A stretch of 56,311 nucleotides of DNA from Nocardioides immobilis (GTDB lineage Bacteria; Actinomycetota; Actinomycetes; Propionibacteriales; Nocardioidaceae), in contig NZ_QXGH01000044.1 in NCBI RefSeq assembly GCF_003515065.1, positions 1 to 56,311 of the forward strand, in the 5' to 3' direction. The stretch's first letter is position 1. Each line of letters opens with the position of its first letter. The position numbers were made by a program, and so were the translations under genes. This document shows positions 50,107 to 56,311 of the stretch, piece after piece. Below the pieces are notes generated by a model. It searched no databases, was not told where the DNA came from, and saw only the letters and a list, made by a program, of their open reading frames with translations.

Positions 50107-51606
50107 ATGTCCCGGCTGCCCGGCTGGCTCACCGCAACGGCGCTCGTCGTTGTGTGGTTGGCGCTGTCGACCTTGGCGGCGACCGGGTTCTTCCTCACCA
50201 GCGAGCGCACCGTCGACGTGGCCAGCCACGAGGCGCGCGTCACCCCCGACTTCACCGGCGAGGTGGTGGTGCGCACCGGCCCGGTGCTGCCGGACGTGCG
50301 CACCGACTCCGGCTCGCTGGTCGGCGTGGAGATCGAGCTCGGCAAGACCGACGCCCGGTCGCTCCAGGAGCTGACCGCCCGCTACGCGGCGATCGGCAGC
50401 AACTCGGACGCACAGATCGCCAAGGTCTCCGACGCGGTGCGGGAGATGGCGGTCGACGCGGTCGTCCGCGGTCTCGCCCTGGGCCTGCTGCCGATCCTCG
50501 GCTGGGTGCTGCTCGGCGCGCGTCGACGCGGCGAGATCGTCGAGCACCTGCCGACCCGACGCGGAGTGGCCGGCCTGCTCGTGATCGCGCTCGTCGTGAT
50601 CGGGCTGACCACCCCGTGGCGCGGCCTGGGCGGTGCGTCCCAGGACCAGCCCGAGCGTTGGGTCTCGCTCGCCACCTTCGTCGGTCCCTCCGTCGAGCTG
50701 CCGGACGAGCTGGCCGATGTCGAGGTGCGCGGCGACACGGCCGGGGAGACCAGGCGGCTGGTCGCGAGCGCGATCGACTCCTACCGCGAGGGCCGGGAGT
50801 TCTACGCCGACGCCGCTGAGGCCGCGGCCGACCTCGAGCTCCGGGAGCCCGAGGAGGGGGAGACCGTCGTACTCCTGCTCTCCGACCGGCACGACAACGT
50901 CGGCATGGACCAGGTGGCGCGGGCCGTCGCCGAGCGGGGCGGCGCCGAGGCGGTCTTCGACGCGGGCGACGACACCTCGACCGGCAAGGAGTGGGAGGCG
51001 TTCTCGCTCGACTCGTTGGCGGACACCTTCGACGACTACTCCCGGTGGGCGGTGGCGGGCAACCACGACCACGGCACGTTCGTGCGGTCCTACCTGACCG
51101 ACCTCGGCTGGACCTACTTCGACGACGAGGTGATCGACGGCCCGGGGGAAACCCGGATCCTCGGCGTGGACGACCCACGCTCCAGCGGCCTCGGCAACTG
51201 GCGGGACGAGAGCGACCTGACCTTCGCCGAGGTCCGGGCCCGGCTCGCCGACGCCGCGTGCGAGGCCGACGAGGACGGTGACCGCGTCGACACCCTGCTC
51301 GTCCACGACGCCAACCTCGGCGACGAGGCGCTCAGCCGCGGCTGCGTCGACCTGGTCGTCGGCGGGCACACCCACGTGCAGGCCGGCCCGGACCCGGTGC
51401 GGACGGACGACGGCGAGGTCGGCTACACCTACACGGTCGGTACGGCGGGCGGTGCCGCCTATGCCATCGCCATCGGCACCAAGCTGCGGCGCGCGGCGGG
51501 CCTGGCGCTGATCACCTACCGCGACGGGGAGCCGGCCGGCATCCAGTCGGTCACGGTGGAGACCACCGGCAGCTTCGCGGTCGACCCGTACGTCGAGCTC
51601 GAGTGA
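50107..51606 (+). CDS. Membrane-anchored metallophosphoesterase
   Basis: The 499-residue protein has an N-terminal membrane segment (about 8-30), two more helices near 117-136 and 150-170, and a C-terminal calcineurin-like phosphoesterase domain. The two-metal motifs are present: LSDRHDN with Asp260/His262, DAGDDTS near 283-289, GNHDH at 318-322, VHDANLGD near 399, and GGHTHVQAG near 418-426. The active domain is likely outside the membrane. Its substrate (nucleotide, phospholipid or glycolipid phosphate) is unknown. The start lies 6 nt after the rlmB stop. Confidence 0.88.
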   Translation: MSRLPGWLTATALVVVWLALSTLAATGFFLTSERTVDVASHEARVTPDFTGEVVVRTGPVLPDVRTDSGSLVGVEIELGKTDARSLQELTARYAAIGSNSDAQIAKVSDAVREMAVDAVVRGLALGLLPILGWVLLGARRRGEIVEHLPTRRGVAGLLVIALVVIGLTTPWRGLGGASQDQPERWVSLATFVGPSVELPDELADVEVRGDTAGETRRLVASAIDSYREGREFYADAAEAAADLELREPEEGETVVLLLSDRHDNVGMDQVARAVAERGGAEAVFDAGDDTSTGKEWEAFSLDSLADTFDDYSRWAVAGNHDHGTFVRSYLTDLGWTYFDDEVIDGPGETRILGVDDPRSSGLGNWRDESDLTFAEVRARLADAACEADEDGDRVDTLLVHDANLGDEALSRGCVDLVVGGHTHVQAGPDPVRTDDGEVGYTYTVGTAGGAAYAIAIGTKLRRAAGLALITYRDGEPAGIQSVTVETTGSFAVDPYVELE

Positions 51607-51647
51607 GCCGGCGCCAGGTCAGTGCCGGCTGCCGACCCAGGCCTCTC

Positions 51648-51659
51648 TAGAGTGGCCGG
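51648..51659 (+). promoter_or_regulatory. -10 box (TAGAGT) before the acyl-CoA dehydrogenase gene
   Basis: TAGAGT at 51648-51653 precedes GTG 51660 by 6 nt, identical to the galE hexamer. Confidence 0.5.
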
Positions 51660-52808
51660 GTGGGAACGAACGTGGAGCGACTGCTGCCCAGCGACGAGGC
51701 CCGTGAGCTGCTCGCGCTGACCCGGGAGATCGCGGAGAAGGAGCTCGAGCCGGACGTCCACGAGGCCGAGCAGACCGGCGAGTTCCCGGCGGCGGCGTAC
51801 CGGCTCCTCGGCAATGCCGGCCTGCTCAGCCTCCCGTTCCCGGAGGAGTACGGCGGCGGCGCTCAGCCGTACGAGGTCTACCTCCAGGTCGTCGAGGAGA
51901 TCGGCAGGGCGTGGCCGAGCGTGGGCGTCGGCATCAGCGTGCACAGTCTGACCGCCACGGTGGTCGCGGCGAACGGGTCGGACGCGCTCAAGCAGGAGTG
52001 GCTGCCGCGGATGCTCAGCGGTGACTGGCTCGGCGCCTACTGCCTCTCGGAGCCGCAGGCGGGCTCCGACGTGAGCGGCATCCGCACGGCCGCCGTACGC
52101 GATGGCGAGGAGTACGTCGTCAACGGCACCAAGCAGTGGATCTCCAACGGCTCGTGCGCCGACTACTACATCCTCTTCGCGCGCACGGCGCCCGACCCGA
52201 AGCGGGGACTGTCCGCGTTCGTGGTGCCGGACGGCACTGCCGGGATGAGCTTCGGCGTGCCCGAGAAGAAGATGGGCCTCGCCTGCGACGTCACCACCCA
52301 GGTCCTGTTCGACGACGCGCGGATCCCCGCCGCCCAGCTGATCGGCGAGGAGGGCCGCGGCATGCAGGTCGCGCTGTCCGCGCTCGACGCCGGCCGGCTC
52401 GGCATCGCGGCGGTGGCGACCGGCATCGCGCAGGCCGCGCTCGAGTGCGCCGTCGCGTACTCCAAGGAGCGGATCCAGTTCGGGAGCCCGATCAGCGACA
52501 ACCAGGGCCTCCAGTTCATGCTGGCCGACATGGCCGCCGCGGTGGAGCGGTCGCGGGCGTCGCACCTCCATGCCGCACGGCTCAAGGACGCCGGCCGCCC
52601 GTTCTCGCGGCAGGCCTCCGTCGCCAAGGTGACCGCCACCGACGCCGCGATGAGCGTGGCCACCGACGCGGTCCAGGTGCTCGGCGGCAACGGCTACACG
52701 CGGGAGTACCCGGTCGAGCGGCTCTTCCGGGACGCCAAGGTCACCCAGATCTTCGAGGGCACCAACCAGATCCAGCGGATGGTCATCGCGCGCGATCTCC
52801 TGCGCTGA
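51660..52808 (+). CDS. Acyl-CoA dehydrogenase
   Basis: The 382-residue FAD enzyme oxidises acyl-CoA to trans-2-enoyl-CoA. Family motifs are AYCLSEPQAGSDVSGIRTAAV near 122-142, KQWISNGSCADYY, the catalytic glutamate in IFEGTNQIQRM near 363-373, and QVLGGNGYTREYPVERLFRDAKV before it. Length is normal. Chain length preference is not evident. It stands between the phosphoesterase and an FAD oxidoreductase, each with its own -10 box. Confidence 0.93.
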   Translation: MGTNVERLLPSDEARELLALTREIAEKELEPDVHEAEQTGEFPAAAYRLLGNAGLLSLPFPEEYGGGAQPYEVYLQVVEEIGRAWPSVGVGISVHSLTATVVAANGSDALKQEWLPRMLSGDWLGAYCLSEPQAGSDVSGIRTAAVRDGEEYVVNGTKQWISNGSCADYYILFARTAPDPKRGLSAFVVPDGTAGMSFGVPEKKMGLACDVTTQVLFDDARIPAAQLIGEEGRGMQVALSALDAGRLGIAAVATGIAQAALECAVAYSKERIQFGSPISDNQGLQFMLADMAAAVERSRASHLHAARLKDAGRPFSRQASVAKVTATDAAMSVATDAVQVLGGNGYTREYPVERLFRDAKVTQIFEGTNQIQRMVIARDLLR

Positions 52809-52823
52809 CCCTCTGCGACGACC

Positions 52824-52835
52824 TACTGTCGCCGT
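52824..52835 (+). promoter_or_regulatory. -10 box (TACTGT) before the FAD oxidoreductase gene
   Basis: TACTGT at 52824-52829 precedes GTG 52836 by 6 nt and discriminates against the overlapping GTG at 52834. Confidence 0.4.
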
Positions 52836-53939
52836 GTGTACGACGTCATCGTGGTCGGTGCCCGCTGCGCCGGGTCGCCCACGGCGATGCTCCTTGCGAG
52901 GGCCGGTCTGCGGGTGCTGCTGGTCGACCGCGTCACCTTCCCCCGCGACACCTTCCGGAACCACGCGATCCTCTCGCCGGGCACGCTCAGCCTGACGTCG
53001 TGGGGCCTGCTCGACACCGTCATCGCGTCGAACTGCCCGCCCGTCCGGACCGTCACCTTCGACTTCGGTGACGGACCGCTCGTCGAGCGCCTCGACTCCC
53101 GAGAGGACGGGGTCGATGCCATCTACATGCCTCGGCGCTACGTCCTCGACGAGATCCTGGTCAATGCGGCGATCACCGCCGGAGCCGAGTTCCGACCGGC
53201 CTTCACGGTGACCGGGCTGGTGTGGGAGCACGGTCGGGTCGCCGGCATCGAGGGTCGCTCCGGTGGGCGGACGTTCACGGAGCGAGCATCGGTGGTCGTC
53301 GGGGCCGACGGGCATCGCTCGGTGGTGGGCCGCGCGGTCGAGGCCCCGGTGGTGCGTGAGCACCCGGTGGTGACCTTCGGGTACTACAGCTACTTCAGCG
53401 GCGTGCCCGTCGGCGGGGTGGAGGGGTGGATGACGCCGGAGACGTCGCTGCACCTGATGTTCCCGACCAACGACGACCTCACCTGTGTCGCGATCCAGGG
53501 ACCCTCGTCGGGCTATGCGGCGTTCAAGGCGGACATCGCGGCCGGCTTCGACGCCTACTTGGACCAGGTCTCCGTGGTCGCCGACCGGGTGCGAGCCGGC
53601 CGGCGTGAGGAGCGCTGGCTCGGGACCGGCGACCTGCCCAACGTCGTACGACAGGCCTCCGGGCCCGGCTGGGCGCTGGTCGGCGACGCCGGGTGCGTGA
53701 AGGACCCCGCGCCCGCCCACGGCATCAGCGACGCCTTCCGTGATGCGCAGTCGCTGAGCGACGCCCTCTGCGCCGGGCTCGCGCCGGGTGCCGACCTCGA
53801 CGCCGCGCTCGCCGACTACGCACGCGTCCGCGACGAGGAGGCGCTCCCGTCGTTCGAGGCCGCGGTCGCCGCGGCCTCGCTGGCGCTGCCGCCCGAGGTC
53901 TACGAGATGCGCGCCGCCATGCGCGCGCAGCTGGCGTGA
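52836..53939 (+). CDS. FAD-dependent oxidoreductase (PHBH/geranylgeranyl reductase type)
   Basis: The 367-residue flavoprotein starts with the dinucleotide fold VIVVGARCAGSPTAMLLARAG at 4-24 and has VVGADGHRSVVGRAV near 151-165 and the second FAD motif WALVGDAGCVKDPAPAHGISDAFRDAQ near 279-305. This is the aromatic-hydroxylase-like (PHBH-fold) superfamily, which includes monooxygenases and isoprenoid reductases. The GARCAG variant is common in the tryptophan halogenase/geranylgeranyl reductase-like group. Substrate unknown. The tRNA gene follows at 97 bp. Confidence 0.88.
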   Translation: MYDVIVVGARCAGSPTAMLLARAGLRVLLVDRVTFPRDTFRNHAILSPGTLSLTSWGLLDTVIASNCPPVRTVTFDFGDGPLVERLDSREDGVDAIYMPRRYVLDEILVNAAITAGAEFRPAFTVTGLVWEHGRVAGIEGRSGGRTFTERASVVVGADGHRSVVGRAVEAPVVREHPVVTFGYYSYFSGVPVGGVEGWMTPETSLHLMFPTNDDLTCVAIQGPSSGYAAFKADIAAGFDAYLDQVSVVADRVRAGRREERWLGTGDLPNVVRQASGPGWALVGDAGCVKDPAPAHGISDAFRDAQSLSDALCAGLAPGADLDAALADYARVRDEEALPSFEAAVAAASLALPPEVYEMRAAMRAQLA

Positions 53940-54035
53940 GGATGGGCCGGACGTCCTGCGGAGCGGGCCGTCGGCGGCCCCAGCGGTAGGACGTTGTGAG
54001 CGCGGAGGGGGAGCCATCTAGGCTTTCCACCACAT

Positions 54036-54117
54036 TCCCCGGTTGGTCTGCCGGCAGGGCCCGCCTGACTTTGAATCAGGACTAGCGACGTAGGTTCGAC
54101 TCCTACCCGGGGAGCCA
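54036..54117 (+). tRNA. tRNA-Gln (TTG)
   Basis: The acceptor stem TCCCCGG/CCGGGGA (7 bp), D stem GGTC/GGCC, anticodon stem CCTGA/TCAGG with loop CTTTGAA, T stem GTAGG/CCTAC with TTCGACT, and encoded GCCA all fold. The anticodon is TTG (glutamine). Two bases separate the D and anticodon stems, and the variable loop ACTAGCGAC has 9 nt, longer than the usual 4-5 of class I tRNAs. Its 3' half is the left copy of a direct repeat. Confidence 0.8.
54071..54115 (+). other. Attachment-site-like repeat, left copy (in tRNA-Gln)
   Basis: The 45 bases from the anticodon loop to the discriminator reappear at 55111-55155 with one difference (G54098 versus A55138). This is typical of integration by a tyrosine recombinase that rebuilds the tRNA. 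Confidence 0.75.
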
Positions 54118-54148
54118 GGCCAGAGAGTTAGCGCTGGTCAGACGGCGC

Positions 54149-54183
54149 GAGGCCCGCCCCTACTTCCGATAGGGACGGGCCTC
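54149..54183 (+). terminator. Hairpin downstream of tRNA-Gln
   Basis: A 14-position stem (GAGGCCCG-C-CCCTA with its complement, one C-A mismatch) and a 7-nt loop follow the tRNA by 31 bp. It is the likely tRNA terminator. Confidence 0.7.
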
Positions 54184-54283
54184 CTCGACGAGATCGCGGC
54201 CAACGCCTCCGCCGCCACGGGTCGCCAGGCAGGCCGACGTCGGACATGTCCATCTGGTCAGGTCTGGCAGGAGCGGTGATTGC

Positions 54284-55012
54284 TCAGGCTGCGAACCGCA
54301 GGTCGATGCCGTAGCCCAGTCGCTCGAAGTCCTCGCGGTAGATCTCGCGCACCAGCGAGACCGTCTCAGGGTTGTAGTAGTCGCGCAGCCGTTGGTCGGC
54401 GCCGGTCACGTGGGCGGTCCGCCGCTCGAGCAGGTCCGCGGGGACCTGGAGGTCGAGGGTCTCGACGAGGCGGAGAAGATCTCGCTGGAAGGTCTCGAAC
54501 CGTCCCAGGAAGCCGTACTCGATCCGGGCCAGGGACAGCAGGAAGCTCTGCGGCGCCCAGTGGGTGTCCATGCGCCTCGGGTCCTGCTCACGCACCCGGT
54601 GCAGGAACTCCGCGAACGACACCTCGGCGTCCGCTGCGAACCCCAGCGCTGGCAGACGTATCTCCCGGAGCCACTGCTCACCCGCGATCTTCTCCAGGTA
54701 GCAGGACAGTGCGCGTGTGTAGGGATTGCGTACGAAGCTGAATCGGAAGTACGGCGAGTCCGGCCCGAACACGACGTCCATGTCGAAGCCGTCGGTCAGT
54801 GGCGCCGCCAACGGGGACTTCGAACGATCGTGGACCGAGGCAGCCGGGTCGAGACCGATGCCATCGACCTCGCTGTGCTGGAGCACGCGCTTGACCACGC
54901 TGCAGCCCGCCTTCGGGACCTCCAAATAGACATAGTCGTGCCTGCGCGAGATGTGCGTCAGGTAGTCGACCCGACGGCGAGGATAGGGAAAGTATCGACG
55001 GTGACGAGGCAC
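54284..55012 (-). CDS. Sulfotransferase family 2 (carbohydrate sulfotransferase-like)
   Basis: The 242-residue cytoplasmic protein has both PAPS-binding signatures: the 5'-phosphosulfate loop VPKAGCSVVKRVL at 32-44 and the 3'-phosphate motif FSFVRNPYTRALSCY at 91-105. The C-terminal YYNPETVSLVREIYREDFERLGY is typical of the family. Such enzymes sulfate glycans or glycolipids using PAPS, which the CysDN and APS kinase genes in this window could supply. The acceptor is unknown. The gene lies inside the tRNA-flanked island and its GC seems somewhat lower than its neighbours, which fits transfer. GTG 55012 has no clear ribosome binding site. Confidence 0.85.
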   Translation of the reverse strand: MPRHRRYFPYPRRRVDYLTHISRRHDYVYLEVPKAGCSVVKRVLQHSEVDGIGLDPAASVHDRSKSPLAAPLTDGFDMDVVFGPDSPYFRFSFVRNPYTRALSCYLEKIAGEQWLREIRLPALGFAADAEVSFAEFLHRVREQDPRRMDTHWAPQSFLLSLARIEYGFLGRFETFQRDLLRLVETLDLQVPADLLERRTAHVTGADQRLRDYYNPETVSLVREIYREDFERLGYGIDLRFAA

Positions 55013-55110
55013 CGCTCGACCCTAGGGACCGCGGCGGTGCTGCGCCACCCGCCCCCCTTCGTCAGGGGCAGCTGCTCTGGTACCGACGAGAGTCGACGAC
55101 GACTTCTCTC

Positions 55111-55155
55111 TTGAATCAGGACTAGCGACGTAGGTTCAACTCCTACCCGGGGAGC
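55111..55155 (+). other. Attachment-site-like repeat, right copy
   Basis: This copies 44 of 45 bases of tRNA-Gln 54071-54115. It lacks the tRNA 5' half, so it is no gene. The single change (G to A at 55138) creates the stop codon used by the adjacent transposase on the other strand. Confidence 0.75.
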
Positions 55156-56191
55156 TCATGTGATGTCTCAGGACATCGGCATAGCCCGAACCCACGGATG
55201 TGGGTTCGGGCTCATTGCTTTTCGGTGGTGGACCGGGTGGTCGTCCGGTGCCGTGATAGTCGCGGGCGGGATCGATGACCAGTTCGCGGAGGATCTCGCC
55301 GGTGGCGGCGTTGATGATGCGGACCTGGAGGTCTTGGACCAGGAGCAGGATGTCGGTTCCGGCGTGGGTTCGACCGATGCCGATGTGGCGCAGCCGGCCG
55401 GCGATGCGAAGGGTGACGGTGCCGTTCTTGCTGACCTTGTCGGTGCGGACCCGGTCGTGGGTGTCGCTGGATCGGTCGGTCGAGGGGACCGCTTTGGGAC
55501 GAGTGGCGTAGACGGTGGCCGGGGTCGCATGGTGGGGCAGGGAGCGGTGTGGGCGGGTGGTGTTGTACTCGATCGCGAATCGGTCCAGCAGCGCCTGCAG
55601 TTCAGTGATGGTGGTCGGCTGGGCGGGCTGAGCGCGTAGCCACTTCTTCAGGGTCTGCTGGAACCTCTCGACCTTGCCGCAGGTGGTCGGGTGGTTGGGT
55701 CGGGAGTTCTTCTGCACGATGTTGAGCTCGCGCAGCTCGAACTCCAAGTGGTTACGGCCGCCGCGGCCACCGGAGAACCTGGTCGTGTAGATCATGCCGT
55801 TGTCGGTGAGCACCGATGCTGGGTGGCCGTGCTGGCCTGCGGTTTCGCGGAACGCGGCGAGCACGATCGGGCCGGTGACCCGAACGTGGGCGCTGATATG
55901 GAGTGCGGCGCGGGAGTGGTCGTCGAGCCAGGTCAACACCTCGACGTCGGCCCCCGGAGTGCCGTCGTGGTTGGTGAGCCGGTAGTGGGTGAAGTCCGAC
56001 TGCCAGGTCTCGTTGGGCTGCTCGGCCTCGAACCGGATGTATGAGGACTTCGGTCGCTTCGAGGGGTCCGGCACCACCGCGGAGTTCCGCACCAGGATCC
56101 GGTGGATCGTCGCCCGCGGCACCTCGGTCTGGTGGTGATGGAGCAGGTGCCAGCCGATCGTCTCAGCGCCGGCGTCGTGGCCCTGGGGGTG
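55136..56191 (-). pseudogene. IS481-family transposase, 5'-truncated
   Basis: From the first annotatable start (GTG 56122) the frame gives 328 residues of an IS481 (rve-type) DDE transposase: Asp43 in WQSDFTHYRL, Asp107 in LTDNGM and Glu152 in TTCGKVERFQQTL, followed by the usual C-terminal domain. The family-like sequence continues upstream in frame (GHDAGAETIGWHLLHHHQTE) to about 56191, where a TGA closes the frame. The N-terminal helix-turn-helix of about 60-80 residues is missing, so the protein is probably not functional. Its last residues and stop come from the att repeat. A 13-bp hairpin (55183-55212) lies within the coding end. Confidence 0.85.
55159..55178. mobile_element. Probable right end of the IS481 element
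   Basis: TGTGATGTCTCAGGACATCG, containing the inverted repeat GATGTC-TCAG-GACATC, resembles IS481-family terminal repeats that start with TGT. The other end is lost, as the element is cut near 56191. Confidence 0.5.
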
Positions 56192-56235
56192 TCAGATGGT
56201 CTGTGTAAGCGATCGGTCTCAGCAAAGGAACGATG

Positions 56236-56311
56236 ATGACTGCTGTGACCGAAAGGACCGGGCGACCGGACTACAAGAAGGCCGCTGACGCGAAGCGTGG
56301 TGACAGGGCAG
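56236..56311 (+). CDS. N-terminal part of an unidentified gene
   Basis: ATG 56236 (or 56233) follows AAGGAA at a suitable distance and opens 25 codons to the window edge: MTAVTERTGRPDYKKAADAKRGDRA. It is basic and has no recognisable domain. It begins about 40 bp right of the point where the IS481 transposase is cut, and GGTCTGTGTAAGCG at 56198-56211 looks like an element end. So it may be the transposase or passenger of a second mobile element that inserted here. The family is unknown. Confidence 0.4.
   Translation, partial: MTAVTERTGRPDYKKAADAKRGDRA

Noticed and set aside
51516..54017. An 833-codon minus-strand open frame over the acyl-CoA dehydrogenase and FAD oxidoreductase genes
   Set aside because: It is a shadow of two well supported plus-strand genes and shows no family motif.
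55111..55155. Second tRNA-Gln gene
   Set aside because: Only the 3' half is present, without the acceptor 5' strand, D arm or full anticodon stem.

Overview
The window is about 56 kb of very GC-rich DNA with actinobacterial coding habits: many GTG starts, strong G/C bias at third codon positions, and ATGA/GTGA overlaps inside operons. Markers such as mshA (mycothiol synthesis), carD, senX3-regX3-phoU, gpgS next to folP2, and an HTH regulator / HBHA-like / DUF2516 trio point to Actinobacteria. The gene order and repeats best fit Nocardioides or a close relative in the Propionibacteriales (inference; no database was searched). It reads as chromosome, with one small accessory patch at the right end.

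Layout. 0.1-3.1 kb: nitrobindin-like protein, Fur-family regulator and YgfZ overlap in one operon, facing an LCP-family glycopolymer ligase. 3.3-10.6 kb: sulfate activation and glycan precursors: cysD-cysN, a DUF4143-like protein without its ATPase, an E. coli-type UDP-glucose dehydrogenase, then a TauE/SafE permease coupled to a three-part fusion (degenerate ATP-sulfurylase-like region, APS kinase, low-molecular-weight tyrosine phosphatase). 10.7-12.6 kb: HTH regulator, HBHA-like protein, DUF2516 protein and a mannose-6-phosphate isomerase-like cupin. 12.7-16.3 kb: galE, an undecaprenyl-phosphate sugar transferase and a frameshifted amidase. 16.6-19.6 kb: gpgS, folP2, a dioxygenase-like protein and a rhomboid protease. 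19.6-27.6 kb: a crotonase-fold protein and a beta-glucoside uptake and hydrolysis regulon (LacI, GH1, two permeases, binding protein, divergent ATPase) with two identical operators. 27.6-38.9 kb: typA, racemase, mshA, a YbjN-like protein, a decayed serine protease, EamA transporter, senX3-regX3 facing phoU across a PHO box, gpm and a lipoprotein. 39-50 kb: UbiA-like prenyltransferase, carD, an IspD-like paralogue facing ispD, a NirD-like protein, hydrolase, ispF, a sulfite-oxidase-like molybdoenzyme with an SDR, a C39-like peptidase, cysS and rlmB. 50-54 kb: metallophosphoesterase, acyl-CoA dehydrogenase and FAD oxidoreductase.

Right end. A tRNA-Gln gene at 54.04 kb has its 3' half duplicated 1.04 kb downstream (44 of 45 bases identical). 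The two copies bracket a PAPS-type sulfotransferase. A 5'-truncated IS481-type transposase and the first codons of another gene follow. This looks like a small tRNA-targeted island with nested mobile elements.

The most unusual material is the APS kinase-phosphatase fusion in a sulfation/polysaccharide neighbourhood, two 9-codon upstream ORFs whose stops overlap the GTG starts of the cupin gene and gpgS, a widespread layout in which a TAnnnT -10 box lies 6-9 nt from the start codon (leaderless transcription), and two families of short repeats, one of them inside coding sequence.
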